Shown: positions 7,212-13,245 of the stretch, in pieces
Layout: each line of letters starts with the position of its first letter
Position numbering within the stretch: position 1 is the first letter of the stretch
Source: an uncultured Clostridia bacterium
Lineage (GTDB): Bacteria > Bacillota > Clostridia > TANB77 > CAG-508
Direction of reading: 5' to 3'
Length of the DNA: 13,245 nucleotides
Assembly: GCA_934149115.1 (NCBI GenBank)
Contig: CAKPDW010000041.1
Coordinates: 1 to 13,245, forward strand
Position numbers and translations under genes: made by a program
Notes under the pieces: generated by a model
What the model saw: only the letters and a program-made list of their open reading frames with translations
Told to the model about the DNA's origin: nothing
The model's database searches: none

Positions 7212-7721
7212 TTATATTAATTCAAGAATAACTTCAGGTGCATTATCACCTTTTCTGTTTTCGCATTTTAGAATTCTTGTATATCCACCTTGTCTTCCTT
7301 CATATCTTGTTGCTAATTCTCCAAATAGCTTAGCTAATAGGTCAACGTCTTTTACTTTGTTAACCTTTTTCATTATTTTTCTTCTAGCATTTAATCTTGA
7401 TGGCATGTCTTTTTGTCTTTTTTCCATCTTTTCTTCTTTTACTACTTTTAAGTATTCTTTTCCATTTTTACTTGTTACTTTTTCTGTAACTTTATGACCT
7501 TTGCTATCTAATTTTGCTTTAACAACTTTAACTTCTACTTCTTCAAAATTATCTTTTTCTTTTATTGCTAATGCTATTATGCTATCAACAATTGATTTTA
7601 CTTCTTTTGCTCTAGCTTCTGTTGTTCTTATTTTTTCATGTAAAAGCAAATCAGTTGCTTGTGTTCTTAGCATTGCTAATCTTTGATCAGTTGGTTTTCC
7701 AAGTTTTCTTGTTCCTGCCAC
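7212..7721 (-). CDS. rplQ: 50S ribosomal protein L17 with an internal insertion
   Basis: bL17 binds 23S rRNA near the peptide exit tunnel. The normal family length is about 113-130 residues; this one is 169. The N-terminal part (GKPTDQRLAMLRTQATDLLL, 8-27, then IRTTEARAKEVK) and the C-terminal part (LLAKLFGELATRYEGRQGGY, 128-147, then RKGDNAPEVILELI) are standard. Between them, residues about 58-104 are extra: a Lys/Glu/Val-rich stretch with alternating hydrophobics (EVEVKVVKAKLDSKGHKVTE and KEYLKVVKEE) that looks like a beta hairpin. The start is GTG at 7721, eight bases after AAGGAAGGTGG. The gene is 22 bases after rpoA and is the last of the operon. Confidence 0.95.
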   Translation of the reverse strand: MAGTRKLGKPTDQRLAMLRTQATDLLLHEKIRTTEARAKEVKSIVDSIIALAIKEKDNFEEVEVKVVKAKLDSKGHKVTEKVTSKNGKEYLKVVKEEKMEKRQKDMPSRLNARRKIMKKVNKVKDVDLLAKLFGELATRYEGRQGGYTRILKCENRKGDNAPEVILELI

Positions 7722-7743
7722 TTTTTATTCCACCTTCCTTTTC

Positions 7744-8691
7744 TTAGTCTTCATTTGATGCAAATCCTAGACCTAAAGCAATTAATTTGTTTGTAACTTC
7801 ATCTAAAGATTTCTTTCCAAGATTTCTGACCTTCATCATATCTTCTTGTGATTTATTAGCTAAATCTTCTACTGTTGAAATTCCAGCTCTTTTTAAACAG
7901 TTGTATGATCTAACTGATAATTCTAATTCTTCTATCGGCATTTCTAATACTTTTTCTTTCTTAGATTCTTCTTTTTCTACCATCACTTGAGTATTTCTTG
8001 CAGTTTCTGATAAGTCAATAAATAATTCTAAGTGACTTGTCATAACTTTTGCTGCTAAACTTAATGACTCAAATGGTTTTAAACTTCCGTCTGTCCAAAC
8101 TTCGATTGTTAATTTATCATAATCTACTCTTTGTCCAACTCTTGTATTTTCTACTGAATAATTTACTTTTTTAACTGGTGTAAATATTGAATCAATTGGT
8201 AATGTACCTAACGCCATATCTTCTGTTTTATTTTTATCCGCAGTATTGTATCCTCTTCCTCTGGCTACTGTCATTTCCATATGAAGAGTTTCTCCTTCTT
8301 CTACTGTAGCAATATGTAAATCTGGATTTAAAATTTCTATACTACTGTCAGTAATGATATCTCCAGCCTTAACTTCTCCAGGTCCTTTGAAATCAATACT
8401 AATATTCTTGTCTTCATTATCATGCATTTTTAATCTAACACATTTTAAATTAACGATTATTTCAGGAACATCTTCTACTACACCTTTTACTGTTGAAAAT
8501 TCATGAACAACTCCATCAATTTTCACACTTGTTATAGCAGCTCCTGGTAATGATGATAATAAGATTCTTCTTAGTGAATTTCCAATAGTCATTCCATAAC
8601 CACGTTCTAATGGTTCGCATACAAACTTTGAATAATTTCTTTTTTCATCTGTCTCTACGCATTTGATGTTTGGCTTTTCAAATTCTATCAT
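7744..8691 (-). CDS. rpoA: DNA-directed RNA polymerase alpha subunit
   Basis: The alpha subunit dimerises to nucleate RNA polymerase assembly and contacts promoter DNA and regulators. Length (315) is normal. The N-terminal domain (about 1-230) shows FVCEPLERGYGMTIGNSLRR (23-42) followed by ILLSSLPGAA, the dimerisation helix region, and HLELFIDLSE near its end. An acidic/Lys linker (MVEKEESKKEKV) leads to the C-terminal domain, with ELELSVRSYNCLKRAGI, VRNLGKKSLDEV and the DNA-binding helix-hairpin-helix. The ATG at 8691 follows GGAGGT. A small hairpin lies immediately before that binding site. The gene is within the infA-rplQ operon. Confidence 0.98.
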   Translation of the reverse strand: MIEFEKPNIKCVETDEKRNYSKFVCEPLERGYGMTIGNSLRRILLSSLPGAAITSVKIDGVVHEFSTVKGVVEDVPEIIVNLKCVRLKMHDNEDKNISIDFKGPGEVKAGDIITDSSIEILNPDLHIATVEEGETLHMEMTVARGRGYNTADKNKTEDMALGTLPIDSIFTPVKKVNYSVENTRVGQRVDYDKLTIEVWTDGSLKPFESLSLAAKVMTSHLELFIDLSETARNTQVMVEKEESKKEKVLEMPIEELELSVRSYNCLKRAGISTVEDLANKSQEDMMKVRNLGKKSLDEVTNKLIALGLGFASNED

Positions 8692-8707
8692 TTATTTACC
8701 TCCATTT

Positions 8708-8727
8708 TGAGAAACTTAGGTTTCTCA
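8708..8727 (-). promoter_or_regulatory. Hairpin directly before the rpoA ribosome binding site
   Basis: A perfect 8-base-pair inverted repeat, TGAGAAAC (8708-8715) with GTTTCTCA (8720-8727) around a four-base loop, ends a few bases before GGAGGT of rpoA. On the minus strand no T run follows, so it is not a terminator for the operon. On the plus strand it is followed by CCTTTTTTAT, which would make a small terminator facing the other way. It may tune rpoA translation or mRNA processing. Confidence 0.5.
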
Positions 8728-8792
8728 CCTTTTTTATATTTTCTATTATTAATTCTATTAAAATGAAAATAATTTCTTTTATTCTTGTTTTA

Positions 8793-9419
8793 TTATTTAG
8801 AATAAAGCTCAACTATTAAGTGTTCCTCAACTGGTAAATCAATATCTTCTCTATTTGCTAATCTAATAACTTTACCAGACATTTTTTCTCTGTCAATTTC
8901 TAACCATTCTGGTAATGGTCTTACACTATTTGCTTCCATATTTTCTTTGATTACAGGATTGTCTTTTCTTATTTCTCTTACAGCAACAACATCTCCTGGT
9001 TTAACTAAGTATGATGCTATATCTACTTTTCTACCATTAACTTCAATATTTCCATGAGTTACTATTTGTCTTGCTTGTGCTCTTGAAACTCCAAATCCCA
9101 TTCTATATACAACATTGTCTAATCTGCTTTCTAATATTTGTAATAAGTTATCACCAGTGATTCCTTTTTTATTAGAAGCCATATCAAAATATCCTCTAAA
9201 TTGTTTTTCTCCAACACCATAGAATGATTTTGTTTTTTGTTTTTCTCTTAATTGTGTTCCGTATTCAGAAAGTTTAGCTCTTTTTTGTCCATGTTGTCCT
9301 GGTGCATAATTTCTTCTTGTTACACTACATTTATCAGAATAACATCTACATCCTTTTAAAAATAGCTTTTGACCTTCTCTACGGCATATACGACATTGTT
9401 CGTCTTTGTATCTTGCCAT
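8793..9419 (-). CDS. rpsD: 30S ribosomal protein S4, zinc-binding form
   Basis: uS4 is a primary 16S rRNA binding protein that starts assembly of the 30S body. Length (208) is normal. The N-terminus carries the zinc form, with Cys9, Cys12, Cys26 and Cys31 in CRIC and CYSDKC; an extra Cys24 is present. The S4 RNA-binding domain follows (RLDNVVYRMGFGVSRAQARQ, 98-117, then IVTHGNIEVNGRKV), and the protein ends in EEHLIVELYSK. The ATG at 9419 follows AGAGGTG. It sits between rpsK and rpoA, as in many Clostridia; in B. subtilis rpsD is elsewhere and autoregulated. Confidence 0.98.
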   Translation of the reverse strand: MARYKDEQCRICRREGQKLFLKGCRCYSDKCSVTRRNYAPGQHGQKRAKLSEYGTQLREKQKTKSFYGVGEKQFRGYFDMASNKKGITGDNLLQILESRLDNVVYRMGFGVSRAQARQIVTHGNIEVNGRKVDIASYLVKPGDVVAVREIRKDNPVIKENMEANSVRPLPEWLEIDREKMSGKVIRLANREDIDLPVEEHLIVELYSK

Positions 9420-9494
9420 TATTACACCTCTTTCAATCTTTTTAATTTATTTGTTTTCTTTGTAATTTTTTAAAATTAAGTTTAATAAATTTTA

Positions 9495-9890
9495 TTATAC
9501 TCTTCTTCTTTTTGGTGGTCTACAACCATTGTGTGGTATTGGAGTTACGTCTTTTATCATTGTAATTTCCAATCCAGCTGTTTGTAATGATCTAATTGCA
9601 GCTTCTCTACCTGAACCTGGTCCTTTAACATAAACTTCAACAGTTTTTAAACCATGTTCCATAGCTGTTTTTGATGCTGTTTCTGCAGCTTGACCTGCAG
9701 CAAATGGTGTGCTTTTTCTTGAACCTTTAAATCCAAGTCCACCAGCACTTGCCCAAGATATAACATTACCTTTTGTATCTGTTATTGTAACAATTGTATT
9801 ATTAAAGCTAGAGTGAATATGTGCTGCTCCGTTTTCAATGTTTTTTCTATTTCTTCTAGCTACTGGTTTTTTAGTTACATTTTTAGCCAT
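9495..9890 (-). CDS. rpsK: 30S ribosomal protein S11
   Basis: uS11 binds 16S rRNA in the platform of the 30S subunit, near the mRNA exit. Length (131) is normal. Motifs seen include AHIHSSFNNTIVTITDTKGN (23-42), WASAGGLGFKGSRKSTPFAA, VYVKGPGSGREAAIRSLQTA and the C-terminal PIPHNGCRPPKRRRV. The ATG at 9890 follows AAGGAGG. It is separated from rpsM by about 40 bases and belongs to the same operon. Confidence 0.98.
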   Translation of the reverse strand: MAKNVTKKPVARRNRKNIENGAAHIHSSFNNTIVTITDTKGNVISWASAGGLGFKGSRKSTPFAAGQAAETASKTAMEHGLKTVEVYVKGPGSGREAAIRSLQTAGLEITMIKDVTPIPHNGCRPPKRRRV

Positions 9891-9930
9891 TCTTGCTTTT
9901 CCTCCTTTTAATTTTTAACAAGTTCTAATT

Positions 9931-10296
9931 TTATTTTTTGCTCTTACTTACAACTTTTCTAGGTCCTTTTCTTGTACGAGCATTTGTTTTTGTTCTTTGA
10001 CCTCTTACTGGTAAACCTCTTCTATGTCTTAATCCTCTGTAGCATCCAATTTCTGTAAGTCTTTTGATGTTTAATGCTACTTCTCTTCTTAAGTCACCTT
10101 CAACTTTGTATCCATCCATAGCTTTTCTTATTTTGTTTACATCTTCATCTGATAAATCTTTAACTCTAACGTCTGGATTTATTCCAGCTTCCTTTAAGAT
10201 TTTTTGAGAACTTGATAGACCAATTCCATATATATATGTAAGTCCTATTTCAATTCTCTTTTCTCTAGGTAAGTCAACTCCTGCTATACGAGCCAT
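9931..10296 (-). CDS. rpsM: 30S ribosomal protein S13
   Basis: uS13 sits in the head of the 30S subunit and contacts the P-site tRNA and the 50S subunit. The 121 residues are standard: ARIAGVDLPREKRIEIGLTY (2-21) at the start, a helix-hairpin-helix region (IYGIGLSSSQKIL), GCYRGLRHRRGLPVRGQRTK and the basic tail. The ATG at 10296 follows GGAGGTG. The frame stays open upstream to 10398 with 34 hydrophobic, unrelated residues; this is read-through of the leader and not part of S13. The upstream gap of 183 bases is the longest in the cluster and is rich in hairpins. Confidence 0.98.
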   Translation of the reverse strand: MARIAGVDLPREKRIEIGLTYIYGIGLSSSQKILKEAGINPDVRVKDLSDEDVNKIRKAMDGYKVEGDLRREVALNIKRLTEIGCYRGLRHRRGLPVRGQRTKTNARTRKGPRKVVSKSKK

Positions 10297-10333
10297 AAAT
10301 TTTTGCACCTCCAAATTTTTAATTGTTATTTGT

Positions 10334-10462
10334 AGTTTAATTAGTATAAATTGAAATGTAATTAAACTGGATTGTATATATAATAAATATAATGGCAAAT
10401 CAGCCGCTTACACCATTATACTTATTTACAAGATTATATGGGCTACTACGTTGTATTAGCCC
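10334..10462 (-). promoter_or_regulatory. Structured leader region before rpsM (three hairpins)
   Basis: The 183-base gap between rpmJ and rpsM holds three separate inverted repeats. In transcription order, GGGCTA pairs with TAGCCC (10457-10462 and 10440-10445), extended inside by TAC/GTA across one mismatch. TATAATGG then pairs with CCATTATA (10413-10420 and 10388-10395) around 17 bases. AGTTTAATTA pairs with TAATTAAACT (10359-10368 and 10334-10343) around 15 bases. None is followed by a T run, so these are not simple terminators. Ribosomal protein genes are often controlled by such mRNA structures, so a protein-binding leader is a fair guess. I do not recognise a known family. Confidence 0.5.
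10371..10398 (-). promoter_or_regulatory. Possible internal promoter for rpsM-rplQ
   Basis: On the minus strand TTGCCA (10393-10398) and TACAAT (10371-10376) are 16 bases apart, 75 bases before the rpsM start. If active, only the third hairpin of the leader would be in its transcript. The match is moderate and the region is A/T rich, so chance is possible. Confidence 0.3.
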
Positions 10463-10479
10463 TGTTCAAGGTTTCTAAA

Positions 10480-10593
10480 TTATCCTTGTCTTTGTTTATG
10501 TTTAGGATTTTCACAGATTACTCTGATTTTACCTTTTCTTTTTATTACTTTGCATTTTTCACACATTTTTTTAACTGATGGTCTTACTTTCAT
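10480..10593 (-). CDS. rpmJ: 50S ribosomal protein L36
   Basis: bL36 is a small zinc-ribbon protein of the 50S subunit. The 37 residues begin MKVRPSVKKMCEKCKVIKRK and end ENPKHKQRQG. Zinc ligands are Cys11, Cys14, Cys27 and His32, the zinc-binding (C+) form. The ATG at 10593 follows AGAGGTGA. Length and sequence are fully typical, and the position between infA and rpsM is the usual one in Bacillota. Confidence 0.97.
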   Translation of the reverse strand: MKVRPSVKKMCEKCKVIKRKGKIRVICENPKHKQRQG

Positions 10594-10634
10594 TTCTTTT
10601 TCACCTCTGCTCTATATATTTTATTTATTTAAAA

Positions 10635-10654
10635 TATGTAGCGTAACCTACATA
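10635..10654 (-). promoter_or_regulatory. Small hairpin between infA and rpmJ
   Basis: TATGTAG (10635-10641) pairs with CTACATA (10648-10654) around a six-base loop. On the minus strand TTTTAAATAAAT follows, a poor T run, so this is at most a weak attenuator. It could also be a processing site or protect a 3' end. It begins about 13 bases after the infA stop codon. Confidence 0.4.
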
Positions 10655-10667
10655 AGTGGGTTCTGAA

Positions 10668-10886
10668 TTATTTAGCTCTCCAAGTTATACGTCCTTTTGT
10701 TAAATCATATGGTGATAGTTCTAGCTTAACTTTATCTCCTGGTAAAATTTTGATATAATTCATTCTTAATTTTCCAGATATATGCGCTAATACTTGGTGT
10801 CCATTATCTAATTCAACTTTAAAATTTGTATTTGGTAATGTTTCTATAACAGTACCTTCAACTTCAATTACATCTTCTTTTGACAA
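10668..10886 (-). CDS. infA: Translation initiation factor IF-1
   Basis: IF-1 occupies the A site of the 30S subunit during initiation. The protein is a single OB fold with EDVIEVEGTVIETLPNTNFK (4-23), GHQVLAHISGKLRMNYIKIL and DLTKGRITWRAK. I chose the TTG at 10886: GGAGG lies eight bases before it and the product is then exactly 72 residues, the usual length, starting (M)SKEDVIEVEG. A second TTG at 10901 would give 77 residues, but it overlaps the binding site. A strong promoter lies 65-94 bases upstream, making infA the first gene of its operon. Confidence 0.97.
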   Translation of the reverse strand: MSKEDVIEVEGTVIETLPNTNFKVELDNGHQVLAHISGKLRMNYIKILPGDKVKLELSPYDLTKGRITWRAK

Positions 10887-10951
10887 ATTTCTTTCCTCCA
10901 ATATAATGAAATCTTCCTTATTACTTGTTCTATATAATAATAAGCTAATAT

Positions 10952-10980
10952 AGTATATAACACTTTTAAGGTTTTGTCAA
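10952..10980 (-). promoter_or_regulatory. Sigma-A promoter of infA-rplQ, overlapping the end of map
   Basis: On the minus strand a perfect TTGACA (10975-10980) and TATACT (10952-10957) are 17 bases apart. The -35 box forms the Leu and Thr codons near the map C-terminus (E-I-L-T-K-P-stop). Transcription would begin near 10945, giving infA a leader of about 60 bases. This probably drives the infA-rplQ block independently of adk-map. Confidence 0.72.
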
Positions 10981-11739
10981 TATTTCAGGCTCATTTTCTG
11001 TAATTAAAATTGTATTTTCATAATGTGCTCCATTACTTCCGTCTCTTGATACTATTGTCCAACCATCATCTAGTTCCATTATTTCTCTGCTACCTGCTAT
11101 TACCATTGGTTCTATACATATTGTCATTCCTGGTTCTAGGCGCATTCCTCTCCCTGGTTTACCATAGTTTGGTATTCCTGGATCTTCATGCATTTCTCTT
11201 CCTATTCCATGTCCTTGAAATTCTCTTAATATGCTAAATCCATTTTTTGTTACAAATTCATATATTGCATTTGATATATCGCCGATTCTATATCCTTTTT
11301 TAGCATATTTTAATCCTTCAAAAAATGATTGCTTTGTTACTTCAACTAATTTTTGGTCTTCTACTGATTTTGGTTTTCCTACTATATGTGTTCTTGCAGC
11401 ATCTCCATGAAATCCATTTTTAAATGCTGTTATATCAAAACTTACAACATCACCTTCTCTTAGGATAGCTTTTTTAGAAGGAATTCCGTGGATTATTTCA
11501 TCATTTATTGATGCACATATTGAACCTGGAAAGTCTGGAACGCCTGGGATTCCACTTGGATAATTTTTTTCTGATGGAATTCCTCCGTGGCTTCTTATGA
11601 ATTTTTCAGCAATTTGGTCAAGTTCATATGTTGAAATTCCTGGTTTTATGTTTTCTCTTATAACTTCATGTACTTGTGCTGTTAGTTTGCATGCTTCTTT
11701 CATTTGTTCAATTTCTTTTTTTGATTTGATTGTAACCAC
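10966..11739 (-). CDS. map: Type I methionine aminopeptidase
   Basis: Removes the N-terminal methionine from new proteins. The 257 residues carry the full pita-bread active site: His84, then metal ligands Asp102, Asp113, His177 (FQGHGIG), Glu210 (CIEPM) and Glu241 (YENT). Length is normal. Compared with E. coli, about seven residues are added before the SICASINDE motif (PSGIPGVPDF, about 61-70). The start is GTG at 11739, preceded by AAGGAG; the adk stop is 13 bases upstream, so the two genes are tightly coupled. The last codons also serve as the -35 box of the next operon's promoter. Confidence 0.97.
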   Translation of the reverse strand: MVTIKSKKEIEQMKEACKLTAQVHEVIRENIKPGISTYELDQIAEKFIRSHGGIPSEKNYPSGIPGVPDFPGSICASINDEIIHGIPSKKAILREGDVVSFDITAFKNGFHGDAARTHIVGKPKSVEDQKLVEVTKQSFFEGLKYAKKGYRIGDISNAIYEFVTKNGFSILREFQGHGIGREMHEDPGIPNYGKPGRGMRLEPGMTICIEPMVIAGSREIMELDDGWTIVSRDGSNGAHYENTILITENEPEILTKP

Positions 11740-11752
11740 TTTTTTCTCCTTT

Positions 11753-12409
11753 CTATTTTTTTATTTTTTCAATAACTTGTTCTGCTGCTTCTTTTGCCAT
11801 TGTTCCTGTTTTTTCTGTTACTTCTATTTTCATTAATTTATTTGCTTTTTCATAGTATTCTTCTAATGGCTTTGTTTGAGTTTTGTAAACTTCTATTCTG
11901 TTTTCAACCTTTTCTACTGTATCATCATCTCTTTGATATAATTGGCTTCCACAAATATCACAGATTCCTTCTTGTTTAGGTTTATTTAATTTTGTGTTAT
12001 ATACTGCTTTGCATTTTGGACATATTCTTCTTGTAACAATTCTATCTAGAATTTCTTCTTTTGGTGAATTTAGGTCAATTACTAAATCAACTTTTTTTCC
12101 TTCTTCTTCAAGAATTTTATCTAGAGCTATTGCTTGTGCTTCTGTTCTTGGAAATCCATCTAATATAACTCCGTTTTCGACGTCTTTTTCTTTTAATCTT
12201 TCTTGTATCATTTTTATTGTTAATTCATCTGGTACTAAATTTCCTTTTTCAATATATGATTTTATTTCTTTTCCTAATTCACTATCTTCATTACTAAATT
12301 TTCTAAAAATATCTCCACTTGATACATGTGCTATATTTAATTTTTCTTTTAATATTGATGAAACAGTCCCTTTTCCAGTTCCAGGAGCTCCTAACATTAT
12401 AATATTCAT
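11753..12409 (-). CDS. adk: Adenylate kinase, zinc-binding form
   Basis: Converts ATP and AMP into two ADP. The 218 residues have the P-loop GAPGTGKGT (7-15), the AMP site SSGDIFR (30-36) and DGFPRTEAQ (84-92), and a long LID with a four-Cys zinc site (Cys130, Cys133, Cys150, Cys153). The LID zinc site is typical of Gram-positive enzymes. I chose the ATG at 12409: AGGAG is about eight bases away and the product begins MNIIMLGAPG, as in the family. An ATG two codons upstream (12415) is too close to the binding site. adk has its own promoter and is cotranscribed with map. Confidence 0.97.
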   Translation of the reverse strand: MNIIMLGAPGTGKGTVSSILKEKLNIAHVSSGDIFRKFSNEDSELGKEIKSYIEKGNLVPDELTIKMIQERLKEKDVENGVILDGFPRTEAQAIALDKILEEEGKKVDLVIDLNSPKEEILDRIVTRRICPKCKAVYNTKLNKPKQEGICDICGSQLYQRDDDTVEKVENRIEVYKTQTKPLEEYYEKANKLMKIEVTEKTGTMAKEAAEQVIEKIKK

Positions 12410-12443
12410 ACTCATCTCTCCTATCTCTATTTTTTACGTTCAT

Positions 12444-12472
12444 ATTTTACTACAAAAAATGGGAAACATCAA
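12444..12472 (-). promoter_or_regulatory. Sigma-A promoter of adk-map
   Basis: On the minus strand TTGATG (12467-12472) and TAAAAT (12444-12449) are 17 bases apart. The start of transcription falls about 28 bases before the adk ATG, with AGGAG in between. It lies downstream of the secY terminator, so adk-map forms a separate unit from secY. Confidence 0.65.
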
Positions 12473-12542
12473 GCATCTCTTTCTTTTTTATACTATATTT
12501 TACTTAATTTATTTGGCATTTTAGCTTTTTTATGTTTTTAGC

Positions 12543-12588
12543 AAAAAAAGAAACCTAATCCTATATGGAAAAGGTATCTTTTTTATTT
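12543..12588 (-). terminator. Rho-independent terminator of secY
   Basis: On the minus strand AAAAAGATACC pairs with GGTTTCTTTTT with one T-T mismatch. A smaller TCC/GGA stem may form inside the loop, and the 3' arm runs directly into about seven T. It starts just after the secY stop codon at 12589 and would end the upstream ribosomal operon before adk. Confidence 0.7.
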
Positions 12589-13245
12589 TTATTCTAAAAA
12601 TCCTTTATAATGTCTAATTAATAATTGTGATTCAAGTTGTTGTACCGTTTCTAATGCTACACCAACTACGATTAATATTGCTGTTCCTCCAAATGCTAAG
12701 TTTAATGATGTAAATCTCATAAACATTGGTATAACTGCTATTACACTTAGGAAGAATCCTCCGAATAGTGTTAATTTATTTAGAACTGATCCTATATAAT
12801 CACTTGTTGGTTTTCCAGCTCTTATTCCTGGTACGAATCCACCATTTTTCTTTATTGTATTAGCAACTTCTGCTGGATTGAATGTAGCATACGTATAAAA
12901 ATATGTGAATCCTACTATTAATAGTAAGTATATAATTGCGTTTGCTATAACATATCCTATTCCAACACCTTGTGATGTTGATGTTGCTATTGAAAATTGG
13001 TATAATCCTCCTAAAAATCCTGCTTTACCAATTGATGATGGTGAGAATATTTGTATTAACATTGCAGGAAATGTCATAAATGAAGAAGCAAAGATTATTG
13101 GCATAACTCCTGCCATTACTAACTTCATTGGTATGTGAGTATTTTGTCCTCCATACATTTTTCTTCCTACAACTTTTTTTGCATATTGAACTGGTATTTT
13201 ACGTTCAGCTTCTTGAACAAATACAACTGCTCCTATTAGGATTAT
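12589..13245 (-). CDS. secY: Preprotein translocase subunit SecY, C-terminal part (start outside window)
   Basis: SecY forms the membrane channel for protein export with SecE and SecG. The last 218 residues are present, about half of the protein. They begin in the end of TM6 (IILIGAVVFVQEAERKIPVQ), then the C4 loop (YAKKVVGRKMYGGQNTHIPM), TM7 (GVMPIIFASSFMTFPA) and TM8 (YVIANAIIYLLLIVGFTYFY). The C5 loop follows, with NPAEVANTIKKNGGFVPGIR and AGKPTSDYI, whose Arg matches the essential Arg357 of E. coli that meets SecA and the ribosome. TM9, TM10 and a short tail (RHYKGFLE) close the protein. The frame continues beyond 13245; an internal Met at 13158 is not the start. A terminator follows. Confidence 0.97.
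   Translation of the reverse strand: MILIGAVVFVQEAERKIPVQYAKKVVGRKMYGGQNTHIPMKLVMAGVMPIIFASSFMTFPAMLIQIFSPSSIGKAGFLGGLYQFSIATSTSQGVGIGYVIANAIIYLLLIVGFTYFYTYATFNPAEVANTIKKNGGFVPGIRAGKPTSDYIGSVLNKLTLFGGFFLSVIAVIPMFMRFTSLNLAFGGTAILIVVGVALETVQQLESQLLIRHYKGFLE

Noticed and set aside
10297..10398. A 34-residue hydrophobic N-terminal extension of S13
   Set aside because: S13 starts at MARIAGVDLP in the whole family, and GGAGGTG sits correctly before the ATG at 10296; the extension reads the leader and its hairpins.
1..13245. CRISPR arrays, insertion sequences, tRNA or rRNA genes
   Set aside because: No regularly spaced repeats, transposase-like reading frames, terminal inverted repeats or tRNA-like cloverleaf were seen.

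Overview
The window is very AT-rich and every convincing gene lies on the minus strand, so transcription runs from the high coordinates to the low. Strong AGGAGG-type ribosome binding sites, sigma-A promoters, zinc-ribbon forms of S4, L36 and adenylate kinase, a SpoVT regulator and the secY-adk-map-infA-rpmJ-rpsM-rpsK-rpsD-rpoA-rplQ order point to a low-GC Bacillota, most likely a member of the Clostridia from a spore-forming lineage. I cannot name a genus. The standard genetic code fits all genes.

In transcription order, the first block (13245 to about 7171) is the distal part of the S10-spc-alpha ribosomal supercluster. It starts with the C-terminal part of secY, which is closed by a terminator. 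adk and map follow with their own promoter. A second strong promoter, whose -35 box lies inside the last codons of map, drives infA-rpmJ-rpsM-rpsK-rpsD-rpoA-rplQ, which ends at a terminator. This block makes translation factor IF-1, four ribosomal proteins of the alpha operon group plus L36, and the RNA polymerase alpha subunit. It also makes two housekeeping enzymes, adenylate kinase and methionine aminopeptidase. Two gaps carry unexplained RNA hairpins: the 183-base gap before rpsM and the 101-base gap before rpoA. L17 carries an unusual internal insertion of roughly 45 residues.

The second block (7115 to 1254) reads as a loose operon: a small membrane-anchored protein resembling the start of a family 2 glycosyltransferase, the helicase gene recD2, comFC, a large KAP-type P-loop NTPase, then spoVT with a terminator. 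recD2 is broken in this sequence by one extra base exactly inside the Walker A motif. comFC and the NTPase gene use non-ATG starts. spoVT has a possible sigma-G-type promoter.

The last block (1139 to 1) holds a monocistronic four-helix membrane protein of unknown function, with its own promoter and terminator, and the first 105 codons of alaS, with its own promoter and a very short leader. The alanyl-tRNA synthetase is of a divergent subtype. There is no mobile element, CRISPR array, tRNA or rRNA. No gap exceeds 300 bases.

I did not find a clearly new multi-gene system. The best leads are the NTPase gene in the recD2-comFC unit, the structured region before rpsM, the L17 insertion and the recD2 frameshift.
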